Below are positions 1 through 11,309 of a DNA stretch of 57,570 bases, piece by piece. The notes under the pieces were generated by a model. It worked only from the letters and a program-made list of their open reading frames with translations. It was not told where the DNA came from and ran no database searches. The position numbers and the translations under genes were made by a program. Position 1 is the stretch's first letter; the number at the start of each line of letters is the position of its first letter. This DNA is from Mikrocytos mackini (Eukaryota > Endomyxa > Ascetosporea > Mikrocytida > Mikrocytiidae). The stretch is from NCBI GenBank assembly GCA_030180075.1, contig JASNJN010000117.1, positions 1-57,570 on the forward strand, read 5' to 3'.

Positions 1-234
1 AATAAACATGTATATTTACTTGACATGTAGATCTCAAGCTCATAAACAGCAAGCTGGTCTCGGTTTTCAATTTATTTTGGTCGGGTTCCATAAATTTCTG
101 AGAAGCGACGGTTATTTAGAGCTGAAAATGAGGCGAAAATCAAAATGAAGATTATTTTTGAAAATTTTCAAAAAGTTGATAGAAGGTCAGCATTAAGAAC
201 AGCTAAAAATCAACATATGTCATTTTGAGCTGAT
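1..234. other. AT-rich sequence, no gene seen
   Basis: No reading frame or RNA gene is recognised. The stretch lies 3' of the LINE fragment on the minus strand and may be its decayed 3' tail. Confidence 0.4.
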
Positions 235-513
235 TTAGACCCTTTCGTTTGCAAAAGTGATTTCCTCTAAAATATGTAATTTGATCTTGTGACCCAACCC
301 TTTTCCACAGATGACTTCGTTGGCGATTTGTGTTACCACGGCGTCATGTCTGCTCTTCAGCAATCCAAATGGGATTTTTGGACATCCACCCAAGACATGG
401 TCAACAGTTTCCAGGCTGTTCTTGGATTTTCTGCACGAGTTGTCTAGACTTCTGTTGATGACTTTATACCATGACCTGATGTCTCTCTTCCCGTCCCAGA
501 GGAGAAGGATCTT
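235..513 (-). pseudogene. LINE C-terminal fragment (zinc knuckle region)
   Basis: The minus strand has 92 open codons that match the 48.4-49.4 kb LINE frame. Shared features are ILLLxDG, SWxKVI, then ETVxHVLGGC, IPFxLLKxRHD and an ANEVI/VNEVI block. These belong to the CCHC zinc knuckle that follows the reverse transcriptase in non-LTR retrotransposons. The second cysteine of the knuckle is serine here (SCRKS instead of CRRC), so the domain is damaged. The frame has no start codon, is closed upstream by a stop, and lacks reverse transcriptase and endonuclease. It is a dead fragment. The family assignment rests on the similarity to the better copy in this window. Confidence 0.7.
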
Positions 514-1023
514 TTAAAATCCCCTATTTCAAGTCTAGGACTCGGGTTGCATTTAGCTTCAAATTTTTAATTAGAATCACAATTTAGTATGATATAGAGG
601 CTGTTTCATTTTGCACCAGATAATTTAAATTCCTCAATTTTTGGGTTATGCATAATTTCGACTGATTTAAGTCTAGAATATGTTATTTTCCTACAACCCC
701 GTGGAATATCGCCAAATAACACGTTATCATCACTAGGTAAATTTACATCATTTAAAACACTGAATTTGCGATTTTTACAAAAATTATGTATTATCAAGTT
801 GATTTGAATTTAAACACCGTCAGTGCATTCGGTTTACTGTATTTATCAAAGGAAAATACTATAACAAAATAAAAACTTCATTTTTTTAGTTTTAGAGGAA
901 TGTCAAATCCAAAAAATTTGGAACAATCTGAAATTATTTGGGGCAAAATAAACCTTCAACTGAATTATGATATAATCATATTAAAATTTTACCTACAAAA
1001 CCCCCTTGTAAAACGAGGGTTAG
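514..1023. other. Spacer, no supported gene
   Basis: Only a 63-codon minus-strand frame (606-797) of no recognisable family is present. If the fragments on both sides come from one LINE, this is where its reverse transcriptase has been lost. Confidence 0.4.
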
Positions 1024-2113
1024 TTACTCTATTTTAGTCGATGCAGTGGGTTTTGGAACATTTGAGACTAACTTATGAGGTTTTACTGTAGTAAGAAACT
1101 CGAAATCGTGGGGTGCATGCCTGAAGTAGTCGTACGTTATACACATGTCTTCAGACATCCCACTCCATCTCCCGTATTTTCTCCGCACTTTGCGTACAGG
1201 CGTGTCCTGTTTATCAACCAAAGTGCGCCCGCTCTCCGGTTTTACAACCTTTGGCTCAACCGAAAGGTCTTCAAACCGGTGCGCGGTGTCTTTACTTGCT
1301 GCCATGTTTTGGTCAACAATAAGACGAGCAATACTTTCGACCTGGACTCTGCTCCCTTGCGAAAAGCCAGTGAATCCGTCATATTTTATTAAACCCTCTA
1401 AACTCACGACCTTTTGTCGGATGGCTTGGAAATTTTCCAGAGCCCCAGGGATCTTCTGTAAGATTCGGAATAACTGGGCGTCGATCAACATGTCTGATTC
1501 TTCCGCATTGATTTCATGCTGTACTGGCCCAGACTTGCTGACCGACTTTTTTTGGTTTTGTTCCTGCCACTGGTGTTTCCAGTGACATTCACAAGTTTGC
1601 CAACAATATTCGTGTTGGTCTTAGGAAAAGGACTGCCAATAGTGTTTCTATTGGTCTTCGTCTTCTGTTTATCTGGGTTATTCTTTGCTGTAACTTGGCC
1701 ATTTCCATTATTTCCCTTCTTGCACTTCCCACTTAACTTCCTATCAAACTCCTTGATTTTTACCTTTTCTAGACTCTTTTCTCCCTCAGTTTTCCGTTTA
1801 TATTCTTCTTTTTCTTGGATAGTAAGGAAAGTGTCGCCATCTGAGTCGGATTCGTTCCATTCTAGCTGGTTGTCCTTGTTCTTATTGCTTCCTTCTTTTA
1901 TACTCTTCGTGTTAGGGTTGTTAGTGGCTTTTCTGTGTGACCCAACAGATTGTTTTGCTCTATTTCTCTTTCGTTCGATTTTGTATGTTCCTCGTTCCTT
2001 TCTCTTGGGGATTGCGCCCCTGTCTGGCCCACAATGGGCATTGTAAGATTGTTGTTGGTTTCGTGTTCTTTTGATTTCTTCTGGTGCCGCTTAATGGCTT
2101 CGTAATCAGTCAT
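1024..2113 (-). pseudogene. Decayed charged protein, possible LINE N-terminal part
   Basis: The minus strand codes in three successive frames: 2113-1898, about 1920-1495 and 1491-1024. The ATG at 2113 starts MTDYEAIKRH. The middle part is rich in Lys, Asn, Glu and Ser (low complexity). The last 155 codons look globular, with leucine-rich helices first and a basic segment later. At least two frameshifts join the parts. Base composition is richer in GC than the flanks, like the LINE at 48.4 kb. It lies on the same strand as the LINE fragment at 235-513, so it may be the N-terminal part of that element. No domain was recognised, so this link is inference only. Confidence 0.4.
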
Positions 2114-2887
2114 ACTTTTTTGAGTTTGAAATTAAAAATTTTTAAATTTTAAACCAGATCTTGGCAATATATCCGCCAAGACCGGAGAGATCTTCGAGGC
2201 ATCAGAGGAGCATACTACTTTTAGTATTTCGCCACCTTTGTTTGTTTTTGCATCGGAATTTCCGCGTTTTATGACAAACGGTGACTTTTCACCCACTGTG
2301 GAAGATTTTTCCAGCCATTTGTTAAGTGGCTGACATTTCGTGCTGCTATTTACAACATTGTTTTTATATAACTTATGTTTTGTAGTTACAGGGGGCGCGA
2401 TAGAGATTCCAACGGTAATACCGGTATTACCGGTAATGGCGGTAATTTGGCAATTTTTTCATTACCGGTATCATGCTTCGATACTGGAATTTTTAACAAT
2501 AATATAATAAATAAAACAGAATACTTGTGTATTTAATAAATTAAACATATGTTTTAAACTTTTTACGTGAACTAAACACAAGGCAGTGTAATAAATATTA
2601 AATGTTTTTCAAATTTTAAATTTAAATTTACATTTCAAACAATAAATTTTAAACTAAAAACATTACAATCTGGATATGGAATATGTTAAATATCTTTATA
2701 AAGTATAATATTTTGTATATTTGAAACTTAGAATACATCTGTCGTGATCTGTTTCATTTTAATCCATATTTAAAATTTAATGTTACCAAACTATATTGAA
2801 TATACACTAATGTTGTCTGTAAATCAAACATGCGCTTTAAAAATATACAATAAAACTACCTATTTACCAAACTAGGTCATTTGTAAT

Positions 2888-4719
2888 CAGGGTAAACGGC
2901 TTATCCTACCTTTGATATCCTTAATTTCCTACCTTTTCGCACCTTTAATTTGTAAAAAAGTGCGCAATAAATATAAATAAAATTTGTAATAAAGACCAAA
3001 TAATATAAATAATTTTCACAATAAAGAGTTATTAGCATTTTAAAAATATTTATTTAAATATTCTTTATTATATCGGCATAAAAGTTCAAGCTCCAATCTA
3101 TCATTTTGCATATTTTTTCTATTATCGGCCAAAATATCTTTATAAATAGAAAACGATCGTTCAACAGCCGCATTGGAAAACGGAATATTTTCATATTTTC
3201 TTGATAACTCATTTAATTTGGGATATTCGTCGATTTTTTTGATTGATTTTTTAAAATCAATGAATTCTAAACTCAATTCCGAATTATTCGTTAATTATAT
3301 CTCAGAGTAAAATCTTTTAAAGTCAATTTCTTTAGATTATTTTCTTTAATATAAAGTTTATTTTTATAATGTTCGATAGTTTCATTAATTTGATCAAATT
3401 TCTTTTTTGTATAATCTGTAATTTTGACTATATTTGTCATATCATTCTCATCAAATTCATCATATAATAATTGTGTTAAAACAGGCAAATTTAATATATA
3501 GTTGTAATAATTGCCGAAATCTTCTATTGTTTTATTTTCTAAATCATTTCCTTGGCTTAATTTTATTAAATGTTCAAGTTTTTGAGTAGCATTATAAATG
3601 AATTTAAGAAGTTGTAAAGCTTTATTTTTTCTCATTATATTTAATATTTTTCCAGGTAACAGTTTATCTTTCTTTTCTTCAACCATTTGTAATAAGTTGT
3701 ACCAATTGTTAATCAATTCTGCTGCAGAACTTATATATGAAGACCATCTGGTTGTACAAAGTTTCAGTTTAGATATGTTTATATTTAAATTCTTTAGTTG
3801 TTTACTTTTATTTAATATATTTCCGCAAGAGATATATCGGTTCCATAAAATTAATAAAACATCAATTTCAGAAAATGTTGTGAAGAATCTTTTAACTATT
3901 AAGTTTAATAAATGTGGAACACATCGCAAATAAGTAAGTTCAGTTAGTTCTGCTGCTTTTTTCATTACTGGTGCATTGTCTGCAATCAAAAAATTAATAT
4001 TTTCTTTATTAATATTGTATTTAGTTATTACTTCTTCGATCATGTTTTTATATTTCTTAGCGTTTAAGTCTTCATTTGTAAGTTGGCTGCTGATTAGAAA
4101 ATTTTTGTCTCCGGTAAAGATAATCACATTGACCAGTTCAGAACCATCATAATGTGGTGTTGAATCAATTGAAAGTGAACAGTATTTCTTATATAAAGTC
4201 TTTTTTAATATATCTGTTATCTTATGTGTAAGTGGTTGTATGTATGCCTGATTATATGTAGAAACACTCTTAATCTGGCAGATATCTTTTAAACATTCCA
4301 TAAATTTGTTGCTATACAGTGCCTTTATTTTATTGAGGGGAATTGAATTAGAAATATTGTGTAATAGAAAGAATAAATGGCAGTCTTTGATGTTATGTGT
4401 TGCCTTCCAATTGGTCATGGTGGGTGTAGAAAGTCGTTCTAAATGTGAACTGCTCTCGTTGTGTCGCTTTATAGTTATTTTGTTTGCTGTTATCTCGATT
4501 CCGCATTTGGTACACATTAGAACACCCTCTTTTATATCAATGTGCTCATAAAGTTCGAAATATAGCTTCAGAGTTGCCTCCCTGGGCGTAGAACTGGTCT
4601 TTTGAGGCATTAAAACGTTTTAAAAGTTTTGAAAATTAAAATTTTATTCTGACAAAGACTCGTTCAAGATCGCACCTTATCGCACCTTTATGTCAAGGTA
4701 GGATAAGATATTTACCCTG
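2888..4719 (-). mobile_element. hAT transposon nested in the copy A repeat
   Basis: The element is flanked by the perfect 8-bp direct repeat TTTGTAAT (2880-2887 and 4720-4727). Terminal inverted repeats begin CAGGGTAAA; about 25 bases match with 3 mismatches. Subterminal CGCACCTT-like motifs occur near both ends. The empty site is visible in copy B of the host repeat, where one TTTGTAAT stands at the matching place. Length is 1832 bp, short for an autonomous hAT but enough for the single transposase frame it holds. The sharp ends suggest a fairly recent insertion. Confidence 0.93.
3040..4610 (-). pseudogene. hAT transposase, one frameshift
   Basis: The ATG at 4610 is followed by a BED-type zinc finger (CTKC...H, residues about 33-56), then the RNase H-like core. 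The first catalytic Asp lies in SIDST, the second in IADNAP, followed by the hAT CxxH motif (CVPH) and the RWSSY block. The first frame stops at 3291. The last part continues in another frame to 3040 and holds the hAT dimerisation signature NAAVERSFS with the third acidic residue. A single small indel near 3280-3295 separates the two. Combined length is about 520 codons. The element looks recently inactivated, or the shift is an assembly error. Confidence 0.88.
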
Positions 4720-4865
4720 TTTGTAATGCAATATTGACATAAAATTTTAAAAATCGATTAGAACTGTAAATTAACAATATCTATACTATATTTAGTCAAT
4801 ATATACAATCTCTATGGATTATAGACGCATACACCTCTTCCTTTTCCATAAACCTAAATTTTTAA

Positions 4866-5146
4866 ATATACGCCCCCAGGGAATAGCATTGTTGCTATTG
4901 TGAACTGGGGGCGTGTATAGTGACTTTAAAAGAAGGCTACGTTTTTCTGGGGTCTGGCCAACCCCTACACCCTTATATACTACTGATTCCCACAAAAGAG
5001 TAGTGGGAGGCGCCGCTATAAGACCTACCAACAGCCCCTGTCATATACAAACACAGGGGCTGATTAACAAAGAAAAAGGAAGGGTAGGCAAGCATTCTAT
5101 TGGCGTACAACAACAAATGAACAAAGTTTTAAAATTAAATAAATAA
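4866..5146. other. GC-richer segment with two strong hairpins
   Basis: This stretch stands out from the AT-rich element around it and is missing from copy B. Hairpin 1 has arms CGCCCCCAG (4871-4879) and CTGGGGGCG (4905-4913). Hairpin 2 has arms CAGCCCCTGT (5032-5041) and ACAGGGGCTG (5053-5062). Between them the minus strand has TATATAAGG. The open frames here (for example 77 codons on the plus strand) resemble no known protein. It may be a small insertion or a structured RNA; neither is shown. Confidence 0.4.
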
Positions 5147-6139
5147 AAAAATGCTATAAATCTAAACTGAACTACGTCATTTTTTTGTAAAATGTCTATT
5201 TGTTGTGTTTATATTAATTATAATATTCATTTTGATTTTAATGTCTTTATGTTTGATAAAATCGGATTTTAATAGTTTAAATTGTAAAAAATAACTTTTT
5301 AAAAATTTAGTTTCAAATTTACTATTATCATGGTATAATGTAAATAATTTTCTAATTTATTTTTAACAGATGCATTTAATACAATATTTATTAATTTCAA
5401 AAAATGATTAAATTATGTAAATTTTCACAAAATATGTTTACAACACATAATAATCTTCTAAAAAATGTTATATAATTGAGAGAATCAATTTGATTTAGTT
5501 AATAAATATAATGTATATGTTTTATTTCCTAAATATATTTTATCTCAATTTCGATTTGTTTGAAAACTACATTAATTTAATAAATTTAATTTTTATAACG
5601 TATATTATTATTTCCCGAAAAAATCAATCTCATTTGCATATTAAATAAAAATTTTTTAATTATAATTATTACGTATTTTAATANATATCNGNCATGNTTA
5701 TGAAACNCTTATTTATCATACGTTTATTAAGATACTTTATAAAAAGTATATTTTGGACCATCTATTTTGGATATTTAGCTTAACAAATCTTTAATCATAT
5801 AACATTAGCATGTATAGCAATATATAAATTTATAAAATTGGAACATATAATTTATAAACTACGGAATATTAAAATTATCATCATTATTTTATGCACTTTC
5901 TTAGCGCTCTTCAAAAGGGAATTACCGGCGGTAAATTACCGGTATTTGATGATCATTACCGTTACCAAAATCAAGAGCAAAACGATAATTTGGAGTCTCT
6001 AGACGGCGATATATATCTACAGATTATCAGCTTCTATACAAACGTCCTTTACAAGTTATTATTTTTCATTACAAGGTGTGAATTACCCGAAGTTCGTAAA
6101 TGTTTCCAAATCAATATTTTATTGAATTTAAAATTTTAA

Positions 6140-6935
6140 AAATTTATATTGTAAAATTATGTACAAAGATATGTTTATTAGTTTATTAAACAATATTGTA
6201 CATTGTTAATATATTTATCGCAATCCATGTTCCATGTACCCCTAGATTTCAACCATTACCCGGGAAATTTTTAGATGGTTATTTTGAATTCCTCTTATCA
6301 ATACTATAATGTTTTGTAACATCATATGCCCTAAATGTGGTTGGTTGGAATTTAAAAGGTAAATTAAGCAAAATTTTCCATTTCAAATTGAATTATTTCT
6401 CATTTCCTTGATGAATTGTATAATATCTTAATGAAACGGAATGCCAGTTACCGAAGCTAAATTCGGGAACCAGTATAATTTTACAGATCCAGAAATTAGA
6501 AACTCTAAATGCAACACGAACTCGTTCAAATTGAAGATCGAGCTAAGCATGTAAAATATTGTATAAATTGTAGATTTACTGCCATAATAGAACAATCGAT
6601 TAACCCAACAATTATGAAAATTATTAAAACGATAAAAATTTGATTTTGAATAATATTTTTCAAACTTTAACCCAAAGATGAATTTTAAAATTTGTATTTT
6701 GGTGGTTATTTTGCTTATTATCTTATTTTAATGTTATTTTACAATTATATGTTAAAATAACTCGCTTGAATACTTGCTCAATCTAAATTACAAGCTCAAA
6801 CCCCGAGTAATTTAACAACTCGGAACTCATAGAACTATAATAGCAAATTGCCATAAGTAATATCAGTTACCAAGATATCGAACAAGTCAATTATAAACCA
6901 GATAAAGCAAGTCTTTTTAAGAATTACCTCCAAAA
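6140..6935. other. AT-rich decayed sequence upstream of an integrase relic
   Basis: All frames are broken. Position suggests the remains of the pol region of the LTR retrotransposon whose integrase follows, but no protease, reverse transcriptase or RNase H motif could be read. Confidence 0.3.
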
Positions 6936-7126
6936 ATTATAACGGAAAACGCTACACAACAGGTTTCAAAAGAATTCAAAGAATTTCTTGAAAGGTTAAG
7001 GATTAAGTATAAAAAATTACACTTTATGTACCTCGCCAAAACGGTTATATAGAACGATCCGACGGATTGATCACAAAACATATAGAAGAGACCAGGAATT
7101 CAAATAGAACAAAGAGACATCATTGA
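6936..7126 (+). pseudogene. LTR-retrotransposon integrase core relic
   Basis: Two overlapping frames give the integrase pattern. The first reads TENATQQVSKEFKEFLERL, a degraded form of the TDNGxxF..SxxF...L signature around the second catalytic Asp. The second (from about 7018) reads YVPRQNGYIERSDGLI, matching the PY.PQ.NG..ER block that follows. The catalytic Asp and the following Gly are replaced. Beyond 7126 there are only fragments, including a short GIPVKHLR that resembles the tail after integrase. No LTRs were identified. It is clearly dead; a Ty3/gypsy-type origin is likely but not proven. Confidence 0.6.
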
Positions 7127-7814
7127 CGAGATGTCTTTTCAATACAAAGGTGCGTCCCATCGTATCATAAGGGTATATATGAAGTCATATTTAACAAACA
7201 TATGAGAGACTTGTTCATATATTCATCTTTGGATTAATCAGACAACAAATACTATAGATTCTTACCAAATTTGACTAAGGATCATACTTACAATGAACGC
7301 CATGGCGAGACGAAAACGAAAGAATGAGACGAATCACGGGTCCATTTATTAAAGTTAAAAGATACTCAATAATGAATGTATTATTTTAGCATTAGAAAAT
7401 GGCAGTATTTATGTGATTTTGATAAACGGGTAGAAGTGGCATACCTGTTAAACATTTAAGATAATAAACCTATAAAAACAAACAACTTCAATGCAAACAT
7501 TAACAAAAAACTGCTCAAGATGCATAAAACAGCACTATACGGACAATAATTAACCAAGAACTATAAACAAAAGAAAAAATAAAAAGACATAACCAAAAAT
7601 TTGCAAAATAATTTAGGAATAGCGGTAAAATATGTCATTTATTATTAAAACTTTTTAAAATAAACTAGATTATTAAATCACACAATAAATTTCACGAGAA
7701 TTCAATTTTAATCGCGTAAAATACTATAATCGTAATAATATCTTTTTATACATTATCAAAAACTAACAAATCTCCAAATTGTAAAGAGAATTTCCAACGT
7801 ATCTTTTTCGTTAC
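7127..7814. other. Decayed AT-rich spacer
   Basis: Remnants consistent with the 3' part of the retrotransposon are seen up to about 7460. After that nothing is recognisable before the stop codon of the PUF gene at 7815. Confidence 0.35.
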
Positions 7815-9485
7815 TTAATTAAGCTTTTCTATGAATTCTAAAATATGTTTCTCATGATGGTTGCTAACTCTATTTCCGATATTTTCTCTAAGTTTTTTGC
7901 AAATGGCTTTCTTTTTATTTTCTGACTCACAGTTTGTTATTCCGGTTTGGATAACATAATTTCCATACGGATCCCGTACCAAGACATCCAAAACCTTGTT
8001 GCTTTCAAACATCGACGTTAATTTTTTCCTATGGCTCATGGGCAGATAGCATAAACAGGCTTCGACTACGTTCGATGCATATTTATGAGATGCAAACACG
8101 ACGAAGCTATTCTTTATTACATGTGTAAGTCCAACGAGTAAAATGTTTGAATTTTTTTGTGGTTCATTAGGCAGATACTTGCTCATCAGTGGCATGACAA
8201 TCGAAATGTGTTTAATGGCTGCCTGTATCACGTAGTTGCTATGTTGGTTGAGGACGTACCCTTTAATGTCCTTGGCAATCAATGAGAACAAAACGTCAGA
8301 ACTTTTGTTTATGCTTTTGATGACGACCAGTATTTTTTCCTCGTTGAGCTCTATGTTTCCTTTCTTATGCAAAAGTTCGAACAAGTTTTGTATTACGACC
8401 GCCCCCTTGTCGATGAGCTTCTGCAGAACTCGGCACCCGTACAGGTCTTTTATTATCAGATTGAACGAATTCTCCATCCTTTCTAGTATGTCCGCAATTA
8501 TCAATGAATGCTCAATGCTTACCAGCCTTTGAATAACATGGTTCCCGTTGATGTTTGTAGCAACTACAAGCAGGCTGTCCCTCAGCTCATCGTATATTGT
8601 TGTGACTCGACTCGCCGCTTCGACTACTTCGTCCGACGTTAACGCATTGTTCTGAGTAGTAGCCTGGCCATCAAAGATAAAGATATTCAAGTCGTTAAAC
8701 TTTTGAAAATTTCCCACGCTATCGGGTGACTTTACGTCCACAGCCTTGTTTTTGTTCCCTAAGGCTCTTTTCGTGTTCTTTTGTGAAAACTGCTTCTCAT
8801 CGTTCTTCGGACTACTCGGCCCAAGATCATCCATCATAGTGGGGGTAATCAAACATTGAATTACTCTACACCCACACGTGTCCTTAGCCAGAAACTGGAA
8901 ATGCCCCGATATTACTGTGAGTGTCTCATTGGCCAAGTTTGGATCGAGGCTGAGCAATTTCTGAACGATATAGTTGGCGAATATGTTAGTGGATATTTTG
9001 AGCAAGTCTATTTTTATAACGTCGAACACTTTCTGCACATCATTCACCGAGGCCTTGTTGAGGAGGGTCTGGAGAGACCGGGAGCCTGTTTGATCGTAGA
9101 CTAAAGTATGTATTGCATTCTTGTTGAGAAGGTCTTGGAGGGAAGAGTCCGAGATATCTGTCACGGGCGTAATCAATTGTTGAGGCTGGTAGTAAGGTGA
9201 ACTGTGAACCATTGGACTAAACAGAGGCGAGGACATAGGGCTAACGTAGATGGGGGTGTACATCGGGCTGTATTGGTATTTATACCCTTCTGGTTCCCAG
9301 TATACATGCCCGGCTTTAGTATCGTAGCCAGGAGGCTGTCTCATCTGCCCTGTTGTGTTGTACTCCGAGAAGCGCCCTTTAGAGAGTCTTTTAGAATATT
9401 TGTTTCTCGGTCTATCCGTTGTTTTTGATTCCTTTTTTGGGGACGGATATTTATTAACATCGTTGTTGTTTTTGATATTTACCAT
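7815..9485 (-). CDS. Pumilio (PUF) family RNA-binding protein
   Basis: PUF proteins bind short UGU-containing motifs in mRNA 3' UTRs and usually repress or localise the message. The first ATG in frame is at 9485, giving 556 residues; a longer frame upstream has no ATG. The first 115 residues are basic and Pro/Tyr/Ser-rich. The C-terminal 430 residues carry Pumilio repeats with typical cores such as GSRSLQTLL, FANYIVQKLL, GCRVIQCLI, GNHVIQRLV, GCRVLQKLI, SNYVIQAAI, ASNVVEACL and GNYVIQTGI, eight in all. A charged, Lys/Ser-rich insert of roughly 100 residues separates repeats 3 and 4, which is unusual. The gene is convergent with the transposon debris to its left and co-oriented with the symplekin-like gene. 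Confidence 0.93.
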   Translation of the reverse strand: MVNIKNNNDVNKYPSPKKESKTTDRPRNKYSKRLSKGRFSEYNTTGQMRQPPGYDTKAGHVYWEPEGYKYQYSPMYTPIYVSPMSSPLFSPMVHSSPYYQPQQLITPVTDISDSSLQDLLNKNAIHTLVYDQTGSRSLQTLLNKASVNDVQKVFDVIKIDLLKISTNIFANYIVQKLLSLDPNLANETLTVISGHFQFLAKDTCGCRVIQCLITPTMMDDLGPSSPKNDEKQFSQKNTKRALGNKNKAVDVKSPDSVGNFQKFNDLNIFIFDGQATTQNNALTSDEVVEAASRVTTIYDELRDSLLVVATNINGNHVIQRLVSIEHSLIIADILERMENSFNLIIKDLYGCRVLQKLIDKGAVVIQNLFELLHKKGNIELNEEKILVVIKSINKSSDVLFSLIAKDIKGYVLNQHSNYVIQAAIKHISIVMPLMSKYLPNEPQKNSNILLVGLTHVIKNSFVVFASHKYASNVVEACLCYLPMSHRKKLTSMFESNKVLDVLVRDPYGNYVIQTGITNCESENKKKAICKKLRENIGNRVSNHHEKHILEFIEKLN

Positions 9486-9753
9486 TTTAAACAAGTATAA
9501 ACTTTCAAAGACGTTTTTTGAATTTTCAAAATAGTGCAAATAAAATTTAACTTTTATGACATAATTTGAAGTTAAATTAACCCAGATCGCCTATGACCAT
9601 GATAATGCTTTGGTTATCCGATAACACTATATAGGACAAGCTGAGCATTTCTAATGAACTGTTTTTATTTCTGAAACAACAAACTCGGACAAAACTTCAT
9701 TTTTCTCACAAAGAGCAAACTGAGAATGTAAAGTTCCATTTTTTCGTACTTAG

Positions 9754-11265
9754 TTAGTAATATTTAGTTATGAAATCTTTGTATTGGCTCTGTGTTGTTT
9801 CGCCGGTTTGTGCTAGCAATTCTTTGTTTAAAACATCCGGGAGTTGACCGACTGAGTAGAATCCCGTGGTCCCAAGTTTGTCGATTATCTTTATATAACT
9901 TCCCCATTCATCACTGCTTCCCCTCCAAAATTCCCTGCTTACCATCTCACAAAGGCAGTCTTCCAAGAACCCCAACTTATTACTTCCTTCGGAAGCCAAC
10001 AGGAATACAAATCTCATATATCTCTTGGGAATAACTTTACTCTTAGTTGTGATTTTCAATGCCTTTGCGATATCTTCTATTGGAAAGATCTTATCGTTCT
10101 TTATTATGTAATTCTTAACGAAACTATCAAATTCGTCTGTGGTTTCTTGTTGGGTAATGAAACGACTGATAAATCCCACCTTCTCACACTTCCACATCTT
10201 CTGTGCATTCTCCTCGAATATAATCTTTAACACTCTTCTAATGACGTTGGTATCTATTTTAAGCAATGTCTTTGTCTTCAACAGTAACTCCTTCGCTTCG
10301 TCGCCCGGTAACAGATACCTGAAATAGAGGGGGAGCTTATACTTCACTAACTGAAGAAAACTATTCGTGACATAATTCTCTAATGGTTTCGTTCCTTTGG
10401 CAGTGGCCCAATAAAGTATTACAAATATCTTTGTTAGCGACAGGGTTTTAAACGAGTCTGTTAAGTGGGATTTCAACTCCTCGTTGGTTTTGAAACTTGA
10501 CATATAAAGGCCGAGTTTCTTCTTAATGAACTTGGAAGATTCTTTGTTCGTTTCAAAGTCGTAGAAATTATAATACAGAGCAATAAACCTGGGTATTTTT
10601 TCCGTGACGGAAATAAACAACTTCTTTGGGTATTCGGGGTGTTTTTCAATCAAATAGTTCACTACATGTAGTATTGTAGCCGTTTCGAAAACGCCCCTTT
10701 CCTGGACAGCAACTATAGTGTTTGTTATTTGTGTTTGAACATATTCGCTTATTTTTATTTGTTTGAGCAAATTCATTTTCAACAACATTTTGAAAGCTCT
10801 AATGTCCTTTCTGTTTAGAATGATTTCCTGTATGAATGTCAAAGCTTTTAGAGCAGATTCTTTCTCTCGATTTAACACCCCATTGCCCACGGCCTCTTTT
10901 AAAAAGCTCAGGATTTCTTTGGGGATTAAAGGAAGGTGAGTTGATAGGAAGATAAATTGGCCAACTTCAAGAAATTCGTACAATCTGATGAATAAGCTGG
11001 AATACATGTTGTTAGAATGCTCAGAAGGCGCCTGTATATAAGTATAATACAGAGTTAGCAAAATTAAAGTATTCGACTCTGAACTGTGCCTTTCTATGAA
11101 ACCAACAATCTGCTTTATGGCTTCCTGTGAATTTTTGTTGTTGAGAAGCCTAACGAACTTCAAGAGTGACAATGCGGGGAAATATGTTCTGGCAGGAAGT
11201 TGTTTGTTACTAGCCTTTAACATTAGAAGTCTAATGGTCATGTATTGTGTCCTTGACAATTCCAT
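9754..11265 (-). CDS. Symplekin/Pta1-like mRNA 3'-end processing scaffold
   Basis: The product has 503 residues from the ATG at 11265 and is all-helical, as expected for HEAT-type repeats. Symplekin (Pta1 in yeast) is the scaffold of the cleavage and polyadenylation machinery. The C-terminal half follows the symplekin C-terminal domain pattern: PLYFRYLLP, then LLKIDTNVIRRVLKIIF, then a helix block ending in FWRGSSDEWGSYIKIIDKL, which parallels the VW..W..FIKC stretch of the family. The N-terminal half has no clear match. It is much shorter than the animal protein, as is common in microsporidia. The ATG is 44 bp from the divergent POT1-like gene and directly preceded by AAATTT. The assignment is by remembered pattern and needs a profile search. 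Confidence 0.6.
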   Translation of the reverse strand: MELSRTQYMTIRLLMLKASNKQLPARTYFPALSLLKFVRLLNNKNSQEAIKQIVGFIERHSSESNTLILLTLYYTYIQAPSEHSNNMYSSLFIRLYEFLEVGQFIFLSTHLPLIPKEILSFLKEAVGNGVLNREKESALKALTFIQEIILNRKDIRAFKMLLKMNLLKQIKISEYVQTQITNTIVAVQERGVFETATILHVVNYLIEKHPEYPKKLFISVTEKIPRFIALYYNFYDFETNKESSKFIKKKLGLYMSSFKTNEELKSHLTDSFKTLSLTKIFVILYWATAKGTKPLENYVTNSFLQLVKYKLPLYFRYLLPGDEAKELLLKTKTLLKIDTNVIRRVLKIIFEENAQKMWKCEKVGFISRFITQQETTDEFDSFVKNYIIKNDKIFPIEDIAKALKITTKSKVIPKRYMRFVFLLASEGSNKLGFLEDCLCEMVSREFWRGSSDEWGSYIKIIDKLGTTGFYSVGQLPDVLNKELLAQTGETTQSQYKDFITKYY

Positions 11266-11309
11266 AAATTTATTTTTGAAATTCAAAGAACTGCAAAATC
11301 GACTAGTGA
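11266..11309. promoter_or_regulatory. Shared divergent promoter of symplekin-like and POT1-like genes
   Basis: Only 44 bp separate the two start codons. AAATTT (11266-11271) touches the minus-strand ATG and lies 39 bp before the plus-strand ATG. The hexamer is its own reverse complement, so it can serve both directions. Confidence 0.5.

Larger units (their letters stand above)
2401..6001. repeat. Diverged inverted-repeat element, copy A (hAT-like ends)
   Basis: The left end TAGAGATTCCAA and the inverted right end TAGAGACTCCAA match at 11 of 12 bases. Both ends are followed by clustered TACCGGTA/GGTAAT motifs. The 8 bases outside each end (gggcgcga and gacggcga) match at 5 positions, so any target duplication is old. 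The left 0.9 kb, once the nested hAT is removed, aligns along its length with 18421-19066. No coding capacity is recognised apart from the nested hAT. The section 5150-5890 is AT-rich with unresolved bases at about 5684-5707. The outer limits are tentative; the repeat relation to copy B is clear. Confidence 0.6.

Noticed and set aside
1145-2046. Long plus-strand frames over the 1-2 kb region
   Set aside because: They are antisense shadows of the charged minus-strand frames; composition (Leu/Phe/Ser-rich, no motif) is typical of the reverse of a Lys/Glu-rich coding strand.
4871-5062. Hairpins as bacterial rho-independent terminators or a tRNA
   Set aside because: The window is eukaryotic and no cloverleaf with B box was found; no U-tract context supports termination.
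8236-9428. Plus-strand frames across the PUF gene
   Set aside because: Antisense to the eight Pumilio repeats.
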